In this document: one piece after another, positions 1-7,769 of the stretch | Numbering within the stretch: position 1 is the stretch's first letter | Layout: every line of letters begins with the position of its first letter | Origin: JAXDMU01 sp963762435 | GTDB taxonomy: Bacteria; Pseudomonadota; Alphaproteobacteria; ATCC43930; CGMCC-115725 | NCBI GenBank assembly: GCA_963762435.1 | Contig: CAVXLN010000003.1 | Span: 558,001-622,000, forward strand | Direction of reading: 5' to 3' | Length of the DNA: 64,000 nucleotides | Made by a program: the position numbers and the translations under genes | The notes under the pieces: model-generated | The model's input: only the letters and a program-made list of their open reading frames with translations | Database searches by the model: none | What the model was told of the DNA's origin: nothing

Positions 1-183
1 AAGCGCCTCCGCGGGCGCGACGATATGGATTGATACCAATCACAAGAAGGCCTTGGCCTGTTGCGGTTGGTACGCGAGCGACTGCGAGCGTCGCGCCGCA
101 TGGCGCGGGAGCCTCAGGACCGCGGACGCGACCGACATTCATGCGCTTGGTATAGGCGCGCCCGGGGTGCGATAATCCGCGCC
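1..183. promoter_or_regulatory. Leader of hmgA with possible operator
   Basis: No gene is recognised here. An imperfect 14-bp dyad, GATTGATACCAATC at 28-41, resembles a MarR- or IclR-type operator. It lies about 140 bp upstream of hmgA. Homogentisate genes are often controlled by such regulators, so this could be the operator, but the regulator itself is not in the window. Confidence 0.25.
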
Positions 184-1467
184 ATGATGAATCATCTCCC
201 CACCTTCTCCGGATTCGGCAACGAATTCGCGACCGAGGCGGTCCCCGGCACGCTGCCTTTGGGCCAGAACGCACCGCAGCGCGTGGCGCACGGGCTCTAT
301 GCCGAGCAGCTGTCCGGCACCGCCTTCACCGCCCCGCGCGCCGAGAACCGCCGCTCCTGGCTCTATCGCATCCGGCCGAGTGCCGAGCACAAGCCTTACC
401 TTCCGCTCGACCATGCGCTGCTATGCCGCGCGGAAGCGCCCGCACCACCCAACCGGCTGCGCTGGGATCCGCTGCCGATCCCGGACGATCCCGCCGATTT
501 CATCGACGGCCTCGCCACGATCGCGACCAACGGCGATCCGGCGACGCAATCCGGCATCTCGATCCATCTCTATCGCGCCAACCGCCCGATGACGGACCGG
601 GTGTTCTTCGATGCCGACGGCGAGCTGCTGATCGTGCCGCAGGAAGGCAGGCTGGACTGCTTCACTGAGCTCGGCCGGCTTGCGGCGGCGCCGGGCGAGA
701 TCCTGCTGATCCCCCGCGGCGTGCGCTTCCGCATGGCTCTGCCGGACGGGACCGCGCGCGGCTATGTCTGCGAAAACCATGGCGGCCTGCTGCGCCTGCC
801 CGAGCTCGGGCCGATCGGGGCAAACGGCCTCGCCAATCCGCGCGATTTCCTGGCACCGGCGGCCGCCTTCGAGGACAAACCCAAGCCGACCGAGCTCGTG
901 CAGAAGTTCTTAGGCAAGCTCTGGGCGACCGAGCTCGATCATTCGCCGCTCGATGTCGTGGCTTGGCACGGCAATTACGCGCCGATGAAATACGACCTCG
1001 CTCGCTTCAACACGATCAACACGGTCAGCTTCGACCATCCCGACCCGTCGATCTTCACGGTGCTGACCGCGCCGTCGGAGGCGCCGGGCACCGCCAACGT
1101 CGATTTCGTGATCTTCCCGCCGCGCTGGATGGTGGCGGAGCATACGTTCCGGCCGCCCTGGTTCCACCGCAACGTCATGAACGAGTTCATGGGGCTGATC
1201 TCAGGGAGCTATGACGCCAAGGCCGGCGGCTTCCTGCCCGGCGGCGCCAGCCTGCATCCGGCCATGTCAAGCCACGGGCCGGATGTCGTCACCCATGCGA
1301 AGGCGACCGAGGCCGAGCTCAAGCCGCACAAGATCGACAATGGCATCGCCTTCATGTTCGAGACGCGCTGGGTGCTGAACCCGACCCGCTTTGCCCTCGA
1401 AACGCCCGCCTTGCAGCGCGATTACGATGCCTGCTGGGCGGGCTTCCCGAAGCATTTCAAGGGCTGA
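184..1467 (+). CDS. hmgA: Homogentisate 1,2-dioxygenase
   Basis: This iron enzyme opens the ring of homogentisate to maleylacetoacetate in tyrosine and phenylalanine breakdown, in the cytoplasm. The 427-residue product has the usual family length. The start at 184 gives the typical N-terminus MMNHLPTFSGFGNEF; the frame stays open upstream to 61 but without family sequence. The iron-site motif PWFHRNVMNEFMG places His328 and Glu334 six residues apart as in the human enzyme, and a further His364 lies in SSHGPD. fahA follows after only 3 bp, so the two are almost certainly one operon. No maleylacetoacetate isomerase gene is seen beside them. Confidence 0.97.
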   Translation: MMNHLPTFSGFGNEFATEAVPGTLPLGQNAPQRVAHGLYAEQLSGTAFTAPRAENRRSWLYRIRPSAEHKPYLPLDHALLCRAEAPAPPNRLRWDPLPIPDDPADFIDGLATIATNGDPATQSGISIHLYRANRPMTDRVFFDADGELLIVPQEGRLDCFTELGRLAAAPGEILLIPRGVRFRMALPDGTARGYVCENHGGLLRLPELGPIGANGLANPRDFLAPAAAFEDKPKPTELVQKFLGKLWATELDHSPLDVVAWHGNYAPMKYDLARFNTINTVSFDHPDPSIFTVLTAPSEAPGTANVDFVIFPPRWMVAEHTFRPPWFHRNVMNEFMGLISGSYDAKAGGFLPGGASLHPAMSSHGPDVVTHAKATEAELKPHKIDNGIAFMFETRWVLNPTRFALETPALQRDYDACWAGFPKHFKG

Positions 1468-1470
1468 GCC

Positions 1471-2766
1471 ATGCTCGATCAGACGCATGACCCGGATCGG
1501 GCAAGCTGGGTCGCCTCGGCCAACGGGCATCCCGATTTCCCGATCCAGAATCTGCCCTTCGGCGTGTTCAGCCCGCCGGGCGACGAGCCGCGCGGCGGGG
1601 TCGCGATCGGCGGCCGAATCCTCGATCTCAAGGGGGCGGTCGAAGCCGGCCTCTTCCACGGCAAGGCGCTCGAGGCGGCCGAAGCGACGGCCGCCCCCAC
1701 GCTCAACGCTTTCCTGGCCCAAGGCAGGACGGCGCGTGCCGCCCTCCGGCGCCGGCTTTCCGATCTGCTCGCAACCGGCAGCCCGGACCAGCGCCGGACC
1801 GGGCCGCTGCTCCACGACGCCGCCCAATGCCGGATGCATCTGCCGGCGCGGATCGGCGATTACACCGATTTCTATGCCGGCATCCATCACGCGACCGAGG
1901 CGGGCCGCCTGTTCCGCCCCGACAGCCCGCTGATGCCGAACTACAAATATGTGCCGGTGGGCTATCACGGCCGCGCCTCCTCCGTGCGCGTCTCGGGCGA
2001 GGCCGTGCGGCGGCCGAATGGCCAGCGCAAGCCGGCCCGCGAGGAAGTGCCGAGCTTCGGCCCGTCGCGCAATCTCGATTACGAGCTGGAGCTGGGATTC
2101 TGGATCGGCGCCGGCAACGCGCTGGGCGAGCCGATCCCGATCGCTGAGGCGAGCGAGCATATCGCCGGTTTCTGCCTCTTGAACGACTGGTCGGCGCGCG
2201 ACATCCAGGGCTGGGAGGCGCAGCCCTTGGGCCCATTCCTCGCCAAGAGCTTCAGCACCTCGATCTCGCCCTGGATCGTGACGCCGGAAGCGCTGGAGCC
2301 CTTCCGCATCGCCCAAGCGCCGCGGCCCGACGGCGATCCGGCCCCGCTCGACTATCTCCTCGACGAAACGGACCAGACGGCCGGCGCCCTCGATATCGCC
2401 CTCGAGGTCACGCTGACCGTGCCCGGCCACGCCCCGGTCCCGCTCTGCCGCAGCAATGCGCGGCATCTTTATTGGACCGTGGCGCAGCTGGTCGCCCATC
2501 ACGCCAGCGGCGGCTGCAACCTCCAGCCGGGCGATCTCTTCGGTTCCGGCACAATCTCCGGCCCCGACAAGGCGAGTGCCGGCTGCCTGCTCGAACTGAC
2601 GCGCGGCGGGCGCGAGCCGGTCACGATCGCGCCGGGCATCGAGCGCCGCTTCCTCGAGGATGGCGACATCGTCACCTTCCGCGCCACCTGCCGCCGCGAC
2701 GGGTTCGCCTCGATCGGATTCGGCGAATGCCGGGCTGAGATCCTGCCGGCGTTTACTCGACTCTGA
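1471..2766 (+). CDS. fahA: Fumarylacetoacetase
   Basis: This enzyme hydrolyses fumarylacetoacetate to fumarate and acetoacetate, the last step of homogentisate breakdown. The 431-residue protein has an N-terminal SH3-like part and a C-terminal FAH catalytic domain. The expected metal ligands Asp133, Glu205, Glu207 and Asp239 and the general-base His140 (in the HHAT motif) are all present, at spacings that match the mammalian enzyme. It is transcribed with hmgA. Its last 14 bp overlap an opposite-strand osmC remnant. The function is clear from sequence. Confidence 0.97.
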   Translation: MLDQTHDPDRASWVASANGHPDFPIQNLPFGVFSPPGDEPRGGVAIGGRILDLKGAVEAGLFHGKALEAAEATAAPTLNAFLAQGRTARAALRRRLSDLLATGSPDQRRTGPLLHDAAQCRMHLPARIGDYTDFYAGIHHATEAGRLFRPDSPLMPNYKYVPVGYHGRASSVRVSGEAVRRPNGQRKPAREEVPSFGPSRNLDYELELGFWIGAGNALGEPIPIAEASEHIAGFCLLNDWSARDIQGWEAQPLGPFLAKSFSTSISPWIVTPEALEPFRIAQAPRPDGDPAPLDYLLDETDQTAGALDIALEVTLTVPGHAPVPLCRSNARHLYWTVAQLVAHHASGGCNLQPGDLFGSGTISGPDKASAGCLLELTRGGREPVTIAPGIERRFLEDGDIVTFRATCRRDGFASIGFGECRAEILPAFTRL

Positions 2767-2899
2767 TCACCGGCACGGCCTCGATCGGGAACTTGACCGA
2801 GTTGGCGACGAAGCAGTTGGCATGCGCCTCGTGATGCAGCACCGCCGCCTTCTCGGCGTCGCCGCCATCGGGCTTGGCCAGGCGGAGGCCCCGGTGAGG
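2753..2899 (-). pseudogene. C-terminal remnant of an OsmC-family protein
   Basis: About 48 codons on the minus strand read through LHHEAHANCFVANSVKFP and end with a TAA at 2753-2755. The cysteine-containing HANCFVANSVKFP block is the hallmark C-terminus of OsmC/Ohr-type peroxide-reducing proteins. Family sequence fades near 2900, where the end of the Rrf2 gene begins, so the N-terminal two thirds are missing. There is no start codon or ribosome site in a sensible place. It is best read as a deletion scar, possibly formed when the downstream block arrived. Confidence 0.7.
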
Positions 2900-2910
2900 A
2901 TGTTCATAGG

Positions 2911-3345
2911 CTATCGGGCGGCGTCCAGGATCCGCAGCTCGGATAGGCTGTCGGCGAGAGTCTTGTGTTCAAGCGTCCGCAGGACGGCGTCATCCGCCTT
3001 GGCGGCCAGATCGACGAAATAGCGTTCGACGTTGGAGCTCACGAGGCACTGGTGGGGGACCGCCCGCGGCGCCCAAAGGCTCTTCTCGCCGAGCACGGCT
3101 CTGTAGATTTCCCGCAAGGTGATCGCGTCCGCCGGCCGACCGAGGCGGATGCCGCCGTCGCGGCCAAAGCTCGATCGGACGAGCCCGGCATTGGCCAGGG
3201 GACTCAATAGCTTGCGGACCAAACTCGGGTTTGTCCCCAGCGCGCCGGCCAGTTGAGTAGAACTCAACTGCGCGACGCCCTCCGCGTGGGCCAGCGCGAG
3301 GTTGAGCATCAACTGGAGCGCTGTCGGAAACCGGACATCGATCAT
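2911..3345 (-). CDS. Rrf2-family transcriptional regulator
   Basis: This 144-residue protein has the Rrf2 winged helix at about residues 5-80, with SSTQLAGALGTNPSLVRKLL as the recognition-helix region and GIRLGRPADAITLREIYRAV as the wing. Only one cysteine (about residue 100, in PHQCL) is present, so it cannot bind an Fe-S cluster like IscR; the single-cysteine YwnA/CymR-like branch usually senses reactive electrophiles or partner proteins. It is divergent from the SnoaL-like gene at 3462, with a palindrome between them, so it probably controls that block and itself. Confidence 0.9.
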   Translation of the reverse strand: MIDVRFPTALQLMLNLALAHAEGVAQLSSTQLAGALGTNPSLVRKLLSPLANAGLVRSSFGRDGGIRLGRPADAITLREIYRAVLGEKSLWAPRAVPHQCLVSSNVERYFVDLAAKADDAVLRTLEHKTLADSLSELRILDAAR

Positions 3346-3384
3346 AGCGTGGCGTCAGCCGAGAGCGTTTCGGATAGGCCTGCA

Positions 3385-3409
3385 ATATGAAACAATTATT
3401 GTTGCATAT
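3385..3409. promoter_or_regulatory. 25-bp palindrome, likely Rrf2 operator
   Basis: An AT-rich interrupted dyad with arms ATATG and CATAT around AACAAT/ATTGTT is centred at 3397, between the divergent Rrf2 and SnoaL-like genes. Its composition stands out from the GC-rich surroundings. Position and symmetry suit an operator for the adjacent regulator; no binding data are available. Confidence 0.5.
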
Positions 3410-3461
3410 CAAGCCAAGGATATGTACCAATGACAGTTACCATTAAAGAACGGAGATTCCG

Positions 3462-3941
3462 ATGTCTGACGAACTGGCCGTGCAGCAGGTTCTCGCCCGC
3501 TATGTTCGGGCTCACGATCGGCGCGACGGCGCCGCCATGGCGGCGCTCTTCACGCCCGAGGCGCGCGTGACGATCTTCTACAACAACAATCCCGACGGGG
3601 AGCCGGAGGTGATCGGGAAACTCGCGGGGCGCGAGGCGATCGGTCAGGCAGTCACGCATATGATGAAGCCACACCCGCCGCGGGGGTGGAGCCACAACGC
3701 CACCGACGGCCTGCTTGTCGACATCGACGGAGACCGGGCGACGGTCGACGCCCAGTTCATGGTCTTCAGCATCCTCGGTGACGGGAAGCCGGCGAGCGGC
3801 TGGCCGCCGGGTGCCGCGGGTGCAATGGGCACGATCACGCCGATCGAGTCCGGCTACTACACGCAGAAGCTGGTTCGTGTGGATGGAAAGTGGCTCATCG
3901 AGTCGCTGCAGGTTCGCCATAACCTGCCGTTCGCCTTCTGA
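3462..3941 (+). CDS. SnoaL-like (NTF2-fold) protein
   Basis: The 159-residue protein has the cone-shaped NTF2/SnoaL pattern: an N-terminal helix (ELAVQQVLARYVRAHDRRDG), the conserved DGAAMAALFTPEA turn, and a C-terminal sheet ending in YYTQKLVRVDGKWLIESL. Members include polyketide cyclases, steroid isomerases and many uncharacterised proteins. No signal peptide is seen, so it is cytoplasmic. A good ribosome site (GGAG) lies before 3462. It is followed after 55 bp by an MDR reductase and is likely co-transcribed and under Rrf2 control. The substrate cannot be predicted. Confidence 0.8.
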   Translation: MSDELAVQQVLARYVRAHDRRDGAAMAALFTPEARVTIFYNNNPDGEPEVIGKLAGREAIGQAVTHMMKPHPPRGWSHNATDGLLVDIDGDRATVDAQFMVFSILGDGKPASGWPPGAAGAMGTITPIESGYYTQKLVRVDGKWLIESLQVRHNLPFAF

Positions 3942-3996
3942 AGCGGGCGGCTGAGATGAAAGCGGCGGTATAGCAGCACAAGGAAGCAGCAAGACG

Positions 3997-5010
3997 ATGC
4001 GTTACTATAAATTTAGCGCGGCCGAACGTGGGCTTGTTATGGCCGAGGCCGAACTTCGGGAGCCGGGACCTGGACAGGTCAGGGTGCGCATAGCGGCCGC
4101 GAGTCTTAACTACCGCGACGTTTTCATGATATCGCGGTTCGGCGACGTCGGAATCGACAATCGCATCCCATTGTCCGACGCAAGTGGCGCGGTCGACGCG
4201 GTTGGGGACGGAGCGACGCGCTTCCGGCTTGGGGACCGAGTCGCGACGATATTCTTTCCGGATTGGATCTCAGGCCGGTTCCGGCCCAGCTACGCACCCT
4301 CCGCCTTCGGCGGCGAAGGCGCTGACGGCGTGTTGGCCGAATATGTGATCGTGCCGGAACGAGCGCTCGTCGCAGCGCCGGCATTCCTATCGGACGTGGA
4401 GGTCGCGGCCCTCCCTTGCGCCGGCGTGACGGCCTGGCATGCGCTCTTCGTTCGTGCTCCGCTCGAGCCCGACGACAGGGTCCTCATCCAGGGGACAGGT
4501 GGCGTCGCGCTGTTTGCACTGCAATTCGCACACGCCGCCGGCGTTCGCTGCATCGTCTTGTCATCTTCCGACGACAAGCTCGAACGCGCTCATAAGCTCG
4601 GCGCGTCCGACCTCATCAATTATCGCGATACGCCGGACTGGCACCTGGCGGTCCAAGAAATTACCCGGGGCGAGGGTGCCACACACATTTTGGAGGTCGG
4701 CGGCCAGGACACCTATCAACGATCCCTGCAGTGCCTGGCACCCAACGGCACCATTGCGCAGATCGGCGTGCTCACGGGCTTCGACCTTCGGCCTAACCTT
4801 TTGCCGCTTTCCCGTCTCAACGCGAATATCGTCGGCATCCAGACCGGTTCACGCCAATATTTCGAAGACATGAATCGGTTCATCGAGGAGCACAGGATCA
4901 CCCCGGTGGTAGATCGCGAATTTACATTCGACGAGGCTCTTCAAGCGTTTGCGCATATGGCCGAGCAACGTCACTTTGGCAAGCTGGTCATCAATGTCGC
5001 CGGGGGCTAG
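3997..5010 (+). CDS. MDR-family NAD(P)-dependent alcohol dehydrogenase / quinone reductase
   Basis: This 337-residue medium-chain dehydrogenase/reductase has an N-terminal GroES-like domain and a Rossmann domain whose nucleotide loop reads GTGGVALFALQFA (about residues 168-180). It lacks the GHE catalytic-zinc motif and the structural-zinc cysteine cluster, so it belongs to the zinc-free reductases rather than classical alcohol dehydrogenases. Together with the upstream SnoaL-like gene and the divergent Rrf2 regulator it looks like a stress- or substrate-induced redox block. The natural substrate is unknown. Confidence 0.85.
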   Translation: MRYYKFSAAERGLVMAEAELREPGPGQVRVRIAAASLNYRDVFMISRFGDVGIDNRIPLSDASGAVDAVGDGATRFRLGDRVATIFFPDWISGRFRPSYAPSAFGGEGADGVLAEYVIVPERALVAAPAFLSDVEVAALPCAGVTAWHALFVRAPLEPDDRVLIQGTGGVALFALQFAHAAGVRCIVLSSSDDKLERAHKLGASDLINYRDTPDWHLAVQEITRGEGATHILEVGGQDTYQRSLQCLAPNGTIAQIGVLTGFDLRPNLLPLSRLNANIVGIQTGSRQYFEDMNRFIEEHRITPVVDREFTFDEALQAFAHMAEQRHFGKLVINVAGG

Positions 5011-5073
5011 CGCGCCGTGGGCCGCGCTCAATCCGGCGCACCATCACGGTCGGCGCGTGCCTCGATAATGATC

Positions 5074-5089
5074 TTGAATGATCGTTCCA
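5074..5089. promoter_or_regulatory. TetR operator copy 1
   Basis: The 16-bp sequence TTGAATGATCGTTCCA contains the near-perfect dyad GAATGATCGTTC and lies 10 bp before the TetR start. An exact inverted copy is found at 5698-5713 before the next gene. Two identical sites flanking the regulator gene strongly suggest autoregulation plus control of the downstream reductase. Confidence 0.7.
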
Positions 5090-5099
5090 GATCGTCTGG

Positions 5100-5675
5100 A
5101 TGGACTCTATGGCAAGGCCAAGGGAATTCGATGCGGACATGGCGCTCGATGGCGCGATCGGCGTATTCCGCGAGCACGGGTTTGCGGGCGCCTCGGCGGA
5201 GATGCTCGTCAACGCAATGGGTATCGGACGCCAGAGCCTCTACGACACCTTCGGCGACAAGTGGCAGCTCTACCGCTCGGCGGTGCGGCGCTATGGGATG
5301 GGCGAGTGTTCTGCACACTTCGAGGCGCTCCGCAGCGGCGTTCGGGCCATCGACGGGATCGATGCGATGCTGCATCGAGTCGTCGAGACGGCCTACCAGC
5401 CTTGCCTGGGCGTTGGGTCAATCTGTGAGTTCGGCGTTTCCCGCCCCGATCTTGCCGAAGTCCACGCGCCGTTGGCCAAGACCCTGCGCGATGCGATCGC
5501 CGCCCGTGTCCGCGACGCCCAGCGGGACGGTGATGTGGCGTCCAATCTCGACCCTGAGGTGGCGTCCGAGTTTCTGATCGCGAACATCGCCGGCATCCGC
5601 CTCGCCGGGCGCGGCGGCGCCGACCGCTCGGCTTTGACCGGGCTCGCCGAGATGGCGCTCAGGGCGCTGCGCTAG
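5100..5675 (+). CDS. TetR/AcrR-family regulator
   Basis: The 191-residue protein has a TetR DNA-binding domain at about residues 8-60 (FREHGFAGASAEMLVNAMGI with GRQSLYDTFGDKWQLY as the recognition helix) and a helical ligand domain. The start may be 5100 or the ATG at 5109 (MARPREFDADMAL), which is more family-like; no clear Shine-Dalgarno decides this. It sits directly before a quinone-reductase-like gene, and both genes carry the same operator. It probably represses them until a small electrophilic or quinone-like ligand binds. Confidence 0.92.
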   Translation: MDSMARPREFDADMALDGAIGVFREHGFAGASAEMLVNAMGIGRQSLYDTFGDKWQLYRSAVRRYGMGECSAHFEALRSGVRAIDGIDAMLHRVVETAYQPCLGVGSICEFGVSRPDLAEVHAPLAKTLRDAIAARVRDAQRDGDVASNLDPEVASEFLIANIAGIRLAGRGGADRSALTGLAEMALRALR

Positions 5676-5697
5676 TTGCCTCTTTTTTTATGGATTT

Positions 5698-5713
5698 TGG
5701 AACGATCATTCAA
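5698..5713. promoter_or_regulatory. TetR operator copy 2
   Basis: TGGAACGATCATTCAA is the exact reverse complement of the 16 bp at 5074-5089. It lies 15 bp before the start at 5729 of the reductase gene, where a bound repressor would block initiation. Confidence 0.7.
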
Positions 5714-5728
5714 AATAGGAGCAGGTCG

Positions 5729-6697
5729 ATGAAAGCTATCGTGATGAACGGCACGGGGGGCCGCGAGATGCTGGAGCATGTCGAGCGCCCCGACCCGGTG
5801 GCGGGTCCGGGCCGGGCGCTGGTCGATATCGCCTTCGCGGGCGTCAACTTCATGGACATCGGTGTTCGGCAGGGCATGGCCTGGACCGATACGCCCAACC
5901 CCAAGATCCTCGGCGTCGAAGGCGTCGGCCGGATCGTGGCGGTAGGCGACGGCGTCGAGCGCGTCTCGCCCGGCCAGCGTGTCGCCTGGGTCTATGCGCC
6001 CGGAAGCTATGCGCAGCGGATCACGATCCCGGCGGCCTCTCTCGTCCCGGTTCCCGACGCGATCGACGACCGCACGGCCGCCTCGGTGATGATGCAGGGA
6101 CTAACCGCCAGCCACTTCGCGACCGACTTCTATCCGGTGCGGCCCGGCAACGTCGCCTTCGTCCACGCGGCGGCGGGCGGACTCGGTCTGTTGCTGACCC
6201 AGATCGTCAAGCTGCGGGGCGGCCATGTCATCGGACGGGTGTCGTCGGATGACAAGGTCGCCGCGGCGAAGGAGGCCGGCGCCGATCACGTCATCGTCGA
6301 AACCGAGGGCCGGTTCGCCGAGGAGGCGCTCCGCCTGACAAACGGCGAGGGCGTGAATGTCGTCTATGACGGCTCCGGGCCGAAGACCTTCCAGGGGTCG
6401 CTCGACGTGCTGAAGAGATCGGGCGTCTTCTGCTGGTATAGCCCTGTCCTCGGTGGTCCCGGGCCACTCGACATCATGAGCCTGCCGAAAAGTATCAAGA
6501 TCGGTTACGCGACCTTCCTCGACCACATCCATACGCCGGAACTGCTGCGCGCCCGCTCCGCACAACTGTTCGACTGGATCACGGGAGGGAAGCTCCGGGT
6601 CCGGATTGGTGGCGAATATCCGCTGGCGAATGCGGCCAGGGCGCATGCCGACATGGAGAGCCGCAAGACTACGGGCAAGCTGCTGCTCCTCCCGTGA
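5729..6697 (+). CDS. Quinone oxidoreductase-like zinc-free MDR protein
   Basis: The 322-residue MDR protein starts at 5729, after AGGAG, giving the family-typical MKAIVMNGTGG; an ATG at 5690 would put the operator inside the gene and is rejected. The nucleotide loop HAAAGGLGLLLTQIVK (about residues 140-155) and the NGEGVNVVYDGSG segment are typical of NADPH:quinone oxidoreductase (Qor) relatives. No zinc ligands are visible. It likely reduces a quinone or enone in the cytoplasm under control of the adjacent TetR protein. Confidence 0.88.
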   Translation: MKAIVMNGTGGREMLEHVERPDPVAGPGRALVDIAFAGVNFMDIGVRQGMAWTDTPNPKILGVEGVGRIVAVGDGVERVSPGQRVAWVYAPGSYAQRITIPAASLVPVPDAIDDRTAASVMMQGLTASHFATDFYPVRPGNVAFVHAAAGGLGLLLTQIVKLRGGHVIGRVSSDDKVAAAKEAGADHVIVETEGRFAEEALRLTNGEGVNVVYDGSGPKTFQGSLDVLKRSGVFCWYSPVLGGPGPLDIMSLPKSIKIGYATFLDHIHTPELLRARSAQLFDWITGGKLRVRIGGEYPLANAARAHADMESRKTTGKLLLLP

Positions 6698-6700
6698 CGA

Positions 6701-6745
6701 GTCAGGTCGCAATCGCGTTTTGATTGAATCGATTTGAAACCTGAC
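6701..6745 (+). terminator. Stem-loop after the reductase gene
   Basis: GTCAGGT at 6701-6707 pairs with ACCTGAC at 6739-6745, and inside it AATCG (6711-6715) pairs with CGATT (6730-6734). It lies just after the stop codon at 6697. There is no T-run, so it may be a processing stem or a repeat rather than a classic terminator. Confidence 0.35.
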
Positions 6746-6826
6746 CCGTGCTCCGGCTCAAATGCGTGGCTCGGTAATGGTGGTGCTTGCCGGTCATCGA
6801 GATCGCCTCCTCAAAACGAGTCGGCC

Positions 6827-7714
6827 CTATAATTCTCGGCCCGTGCCCTCCGTGGCATGCGAATCCGTCAACCGGACCCGCACCGCCTCGAACAGCCGGC
6901 TCGGCCGCACCAGATCCTCCTGGGCTGCCACGAGCTGGATCTCCCGCTCGCCCAGCCGTGCCGTCTCGGCCAGCACGCCGAAGAGCGACGAGGCGGCGAG
7001 CGACAGCGCCTCGTCCGCAGCACCCGTCCTGAGCAGTTGCGCCAGGAACAGCGCCGACAGCGCGTCGCCCGCACCATTCACCGCGATCGGCAGCACCGGC
7101 GTCTCGACGAGCCAGGCTCCCGCCTCGGTCGAGACCATCAGACCGATCCGATCCGGCGAAAGCACAAGGCTCGTCACCAGCACGACCCTCGGCCCCCGAT
7201 CCCGCACAGCGGCGCAGGCGGCAAGCGCATCTTCCAGCGTCGCGACCTTGCGCCCGGTCAAGAATTCGAGCTCGAACTGATTGGGCGTCACGATGTCGGC
7301 CAGCGGCAGCGCCTCATCGCGGAAGAATTCGGGCAATCCCGCCCGGACATAGATCCCATCGCCGACATCGCCCATGACCGGATCGCAGCACCAGAGGGCC
7401 GCCGGATTGGCCGATTTCACCGCCGCCACCGCATCGAGCACGGCAGCACCCACGGCCGGATCGCCGAGATAGCCCGTCAGCACCGCCCGGCACTGCGGCA
7501 GCACGCCCAGCGCCGCGATCCCCTCCACCAGCGCCCGGCATTCCTCCGCCGTCCCGGTCCGGCCCTGAAAACTGCCATGCCCCGGATGGTTGGAGAATTG
7601 CACCGTATTCACCGCCCAGGCCTCGAACCCCAGCCTTTGCAGCGGAAACACCGCCGCCGCATTGCCGACATGGCCATAGGCGACCCAGGATTGGATGCTG
7701 AGGATTCCGTGCAC
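6827..7714 (-). CDS. pdxY: Pyridoxal kinase PdxY
   Basis: This enzyme phosphorylates pyridoxal in vitamin B6 salvage. The 295-residue ribokinase-fold protein begins GILSIQSWVAYGHVGNAAAVFPLQRLGF, the diagnostic PdxY/PdxK N-terminus, has PVMGDVGDGIYV for phosphate binding, TPNQFELEFLTG, and the anion-hole motif NGAGDALSALFL near residue 215-226 (one residue differs from the common GTGD). The start is GTG at 7714 after GGGGCAG. It stands alone and is divergent from the CitE-like gene 55 bp away. Confidence 0.92.
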   Translation of the reverse strand: MHGILSIQSWVAYGHVGNAAAVFPLQRLGFEAWAVNTVQFSNHPGHGSFQGRTGTAEECRALVEGIAALGVLPQCRAVLTGYLGDPAVGAAVLDAVAAVKSANPAALWCCDPVMGDVGDGIYVRAGLPEFFRDEALPLADIVTPNQFELEFLTGRKVATLEDALAACAAVRDRGPRVVLVTSLVLSPDRIGLMVSTEAGAWLVETPVLPIAVNGAGDALSALFLAQLLRTGAADEALSLAASSLFGVLAETARLGEREIQLVAAQEDLVRPSRLFEAVRVRLTDSHATEGTGREL

Positions 7715-7769
7715 GTCGATCTGCCCCTATAGTGCACCGCAACGATAGGACTGAACGCGGAGGAATGTC

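Noticed and set aside
61..183. Upstream extension of hmgA to 61
   Set aside because: The added 41 residues are Arg-rich and unlike the family; ATG at 184 gives the normal length.
5690..5728. ATG at 5690 as start of the reductase gene
   Set aside because: It would place the operator inside the coding region, and MKAIVMNG at 5729 is the normal family start with a good ribosome site.
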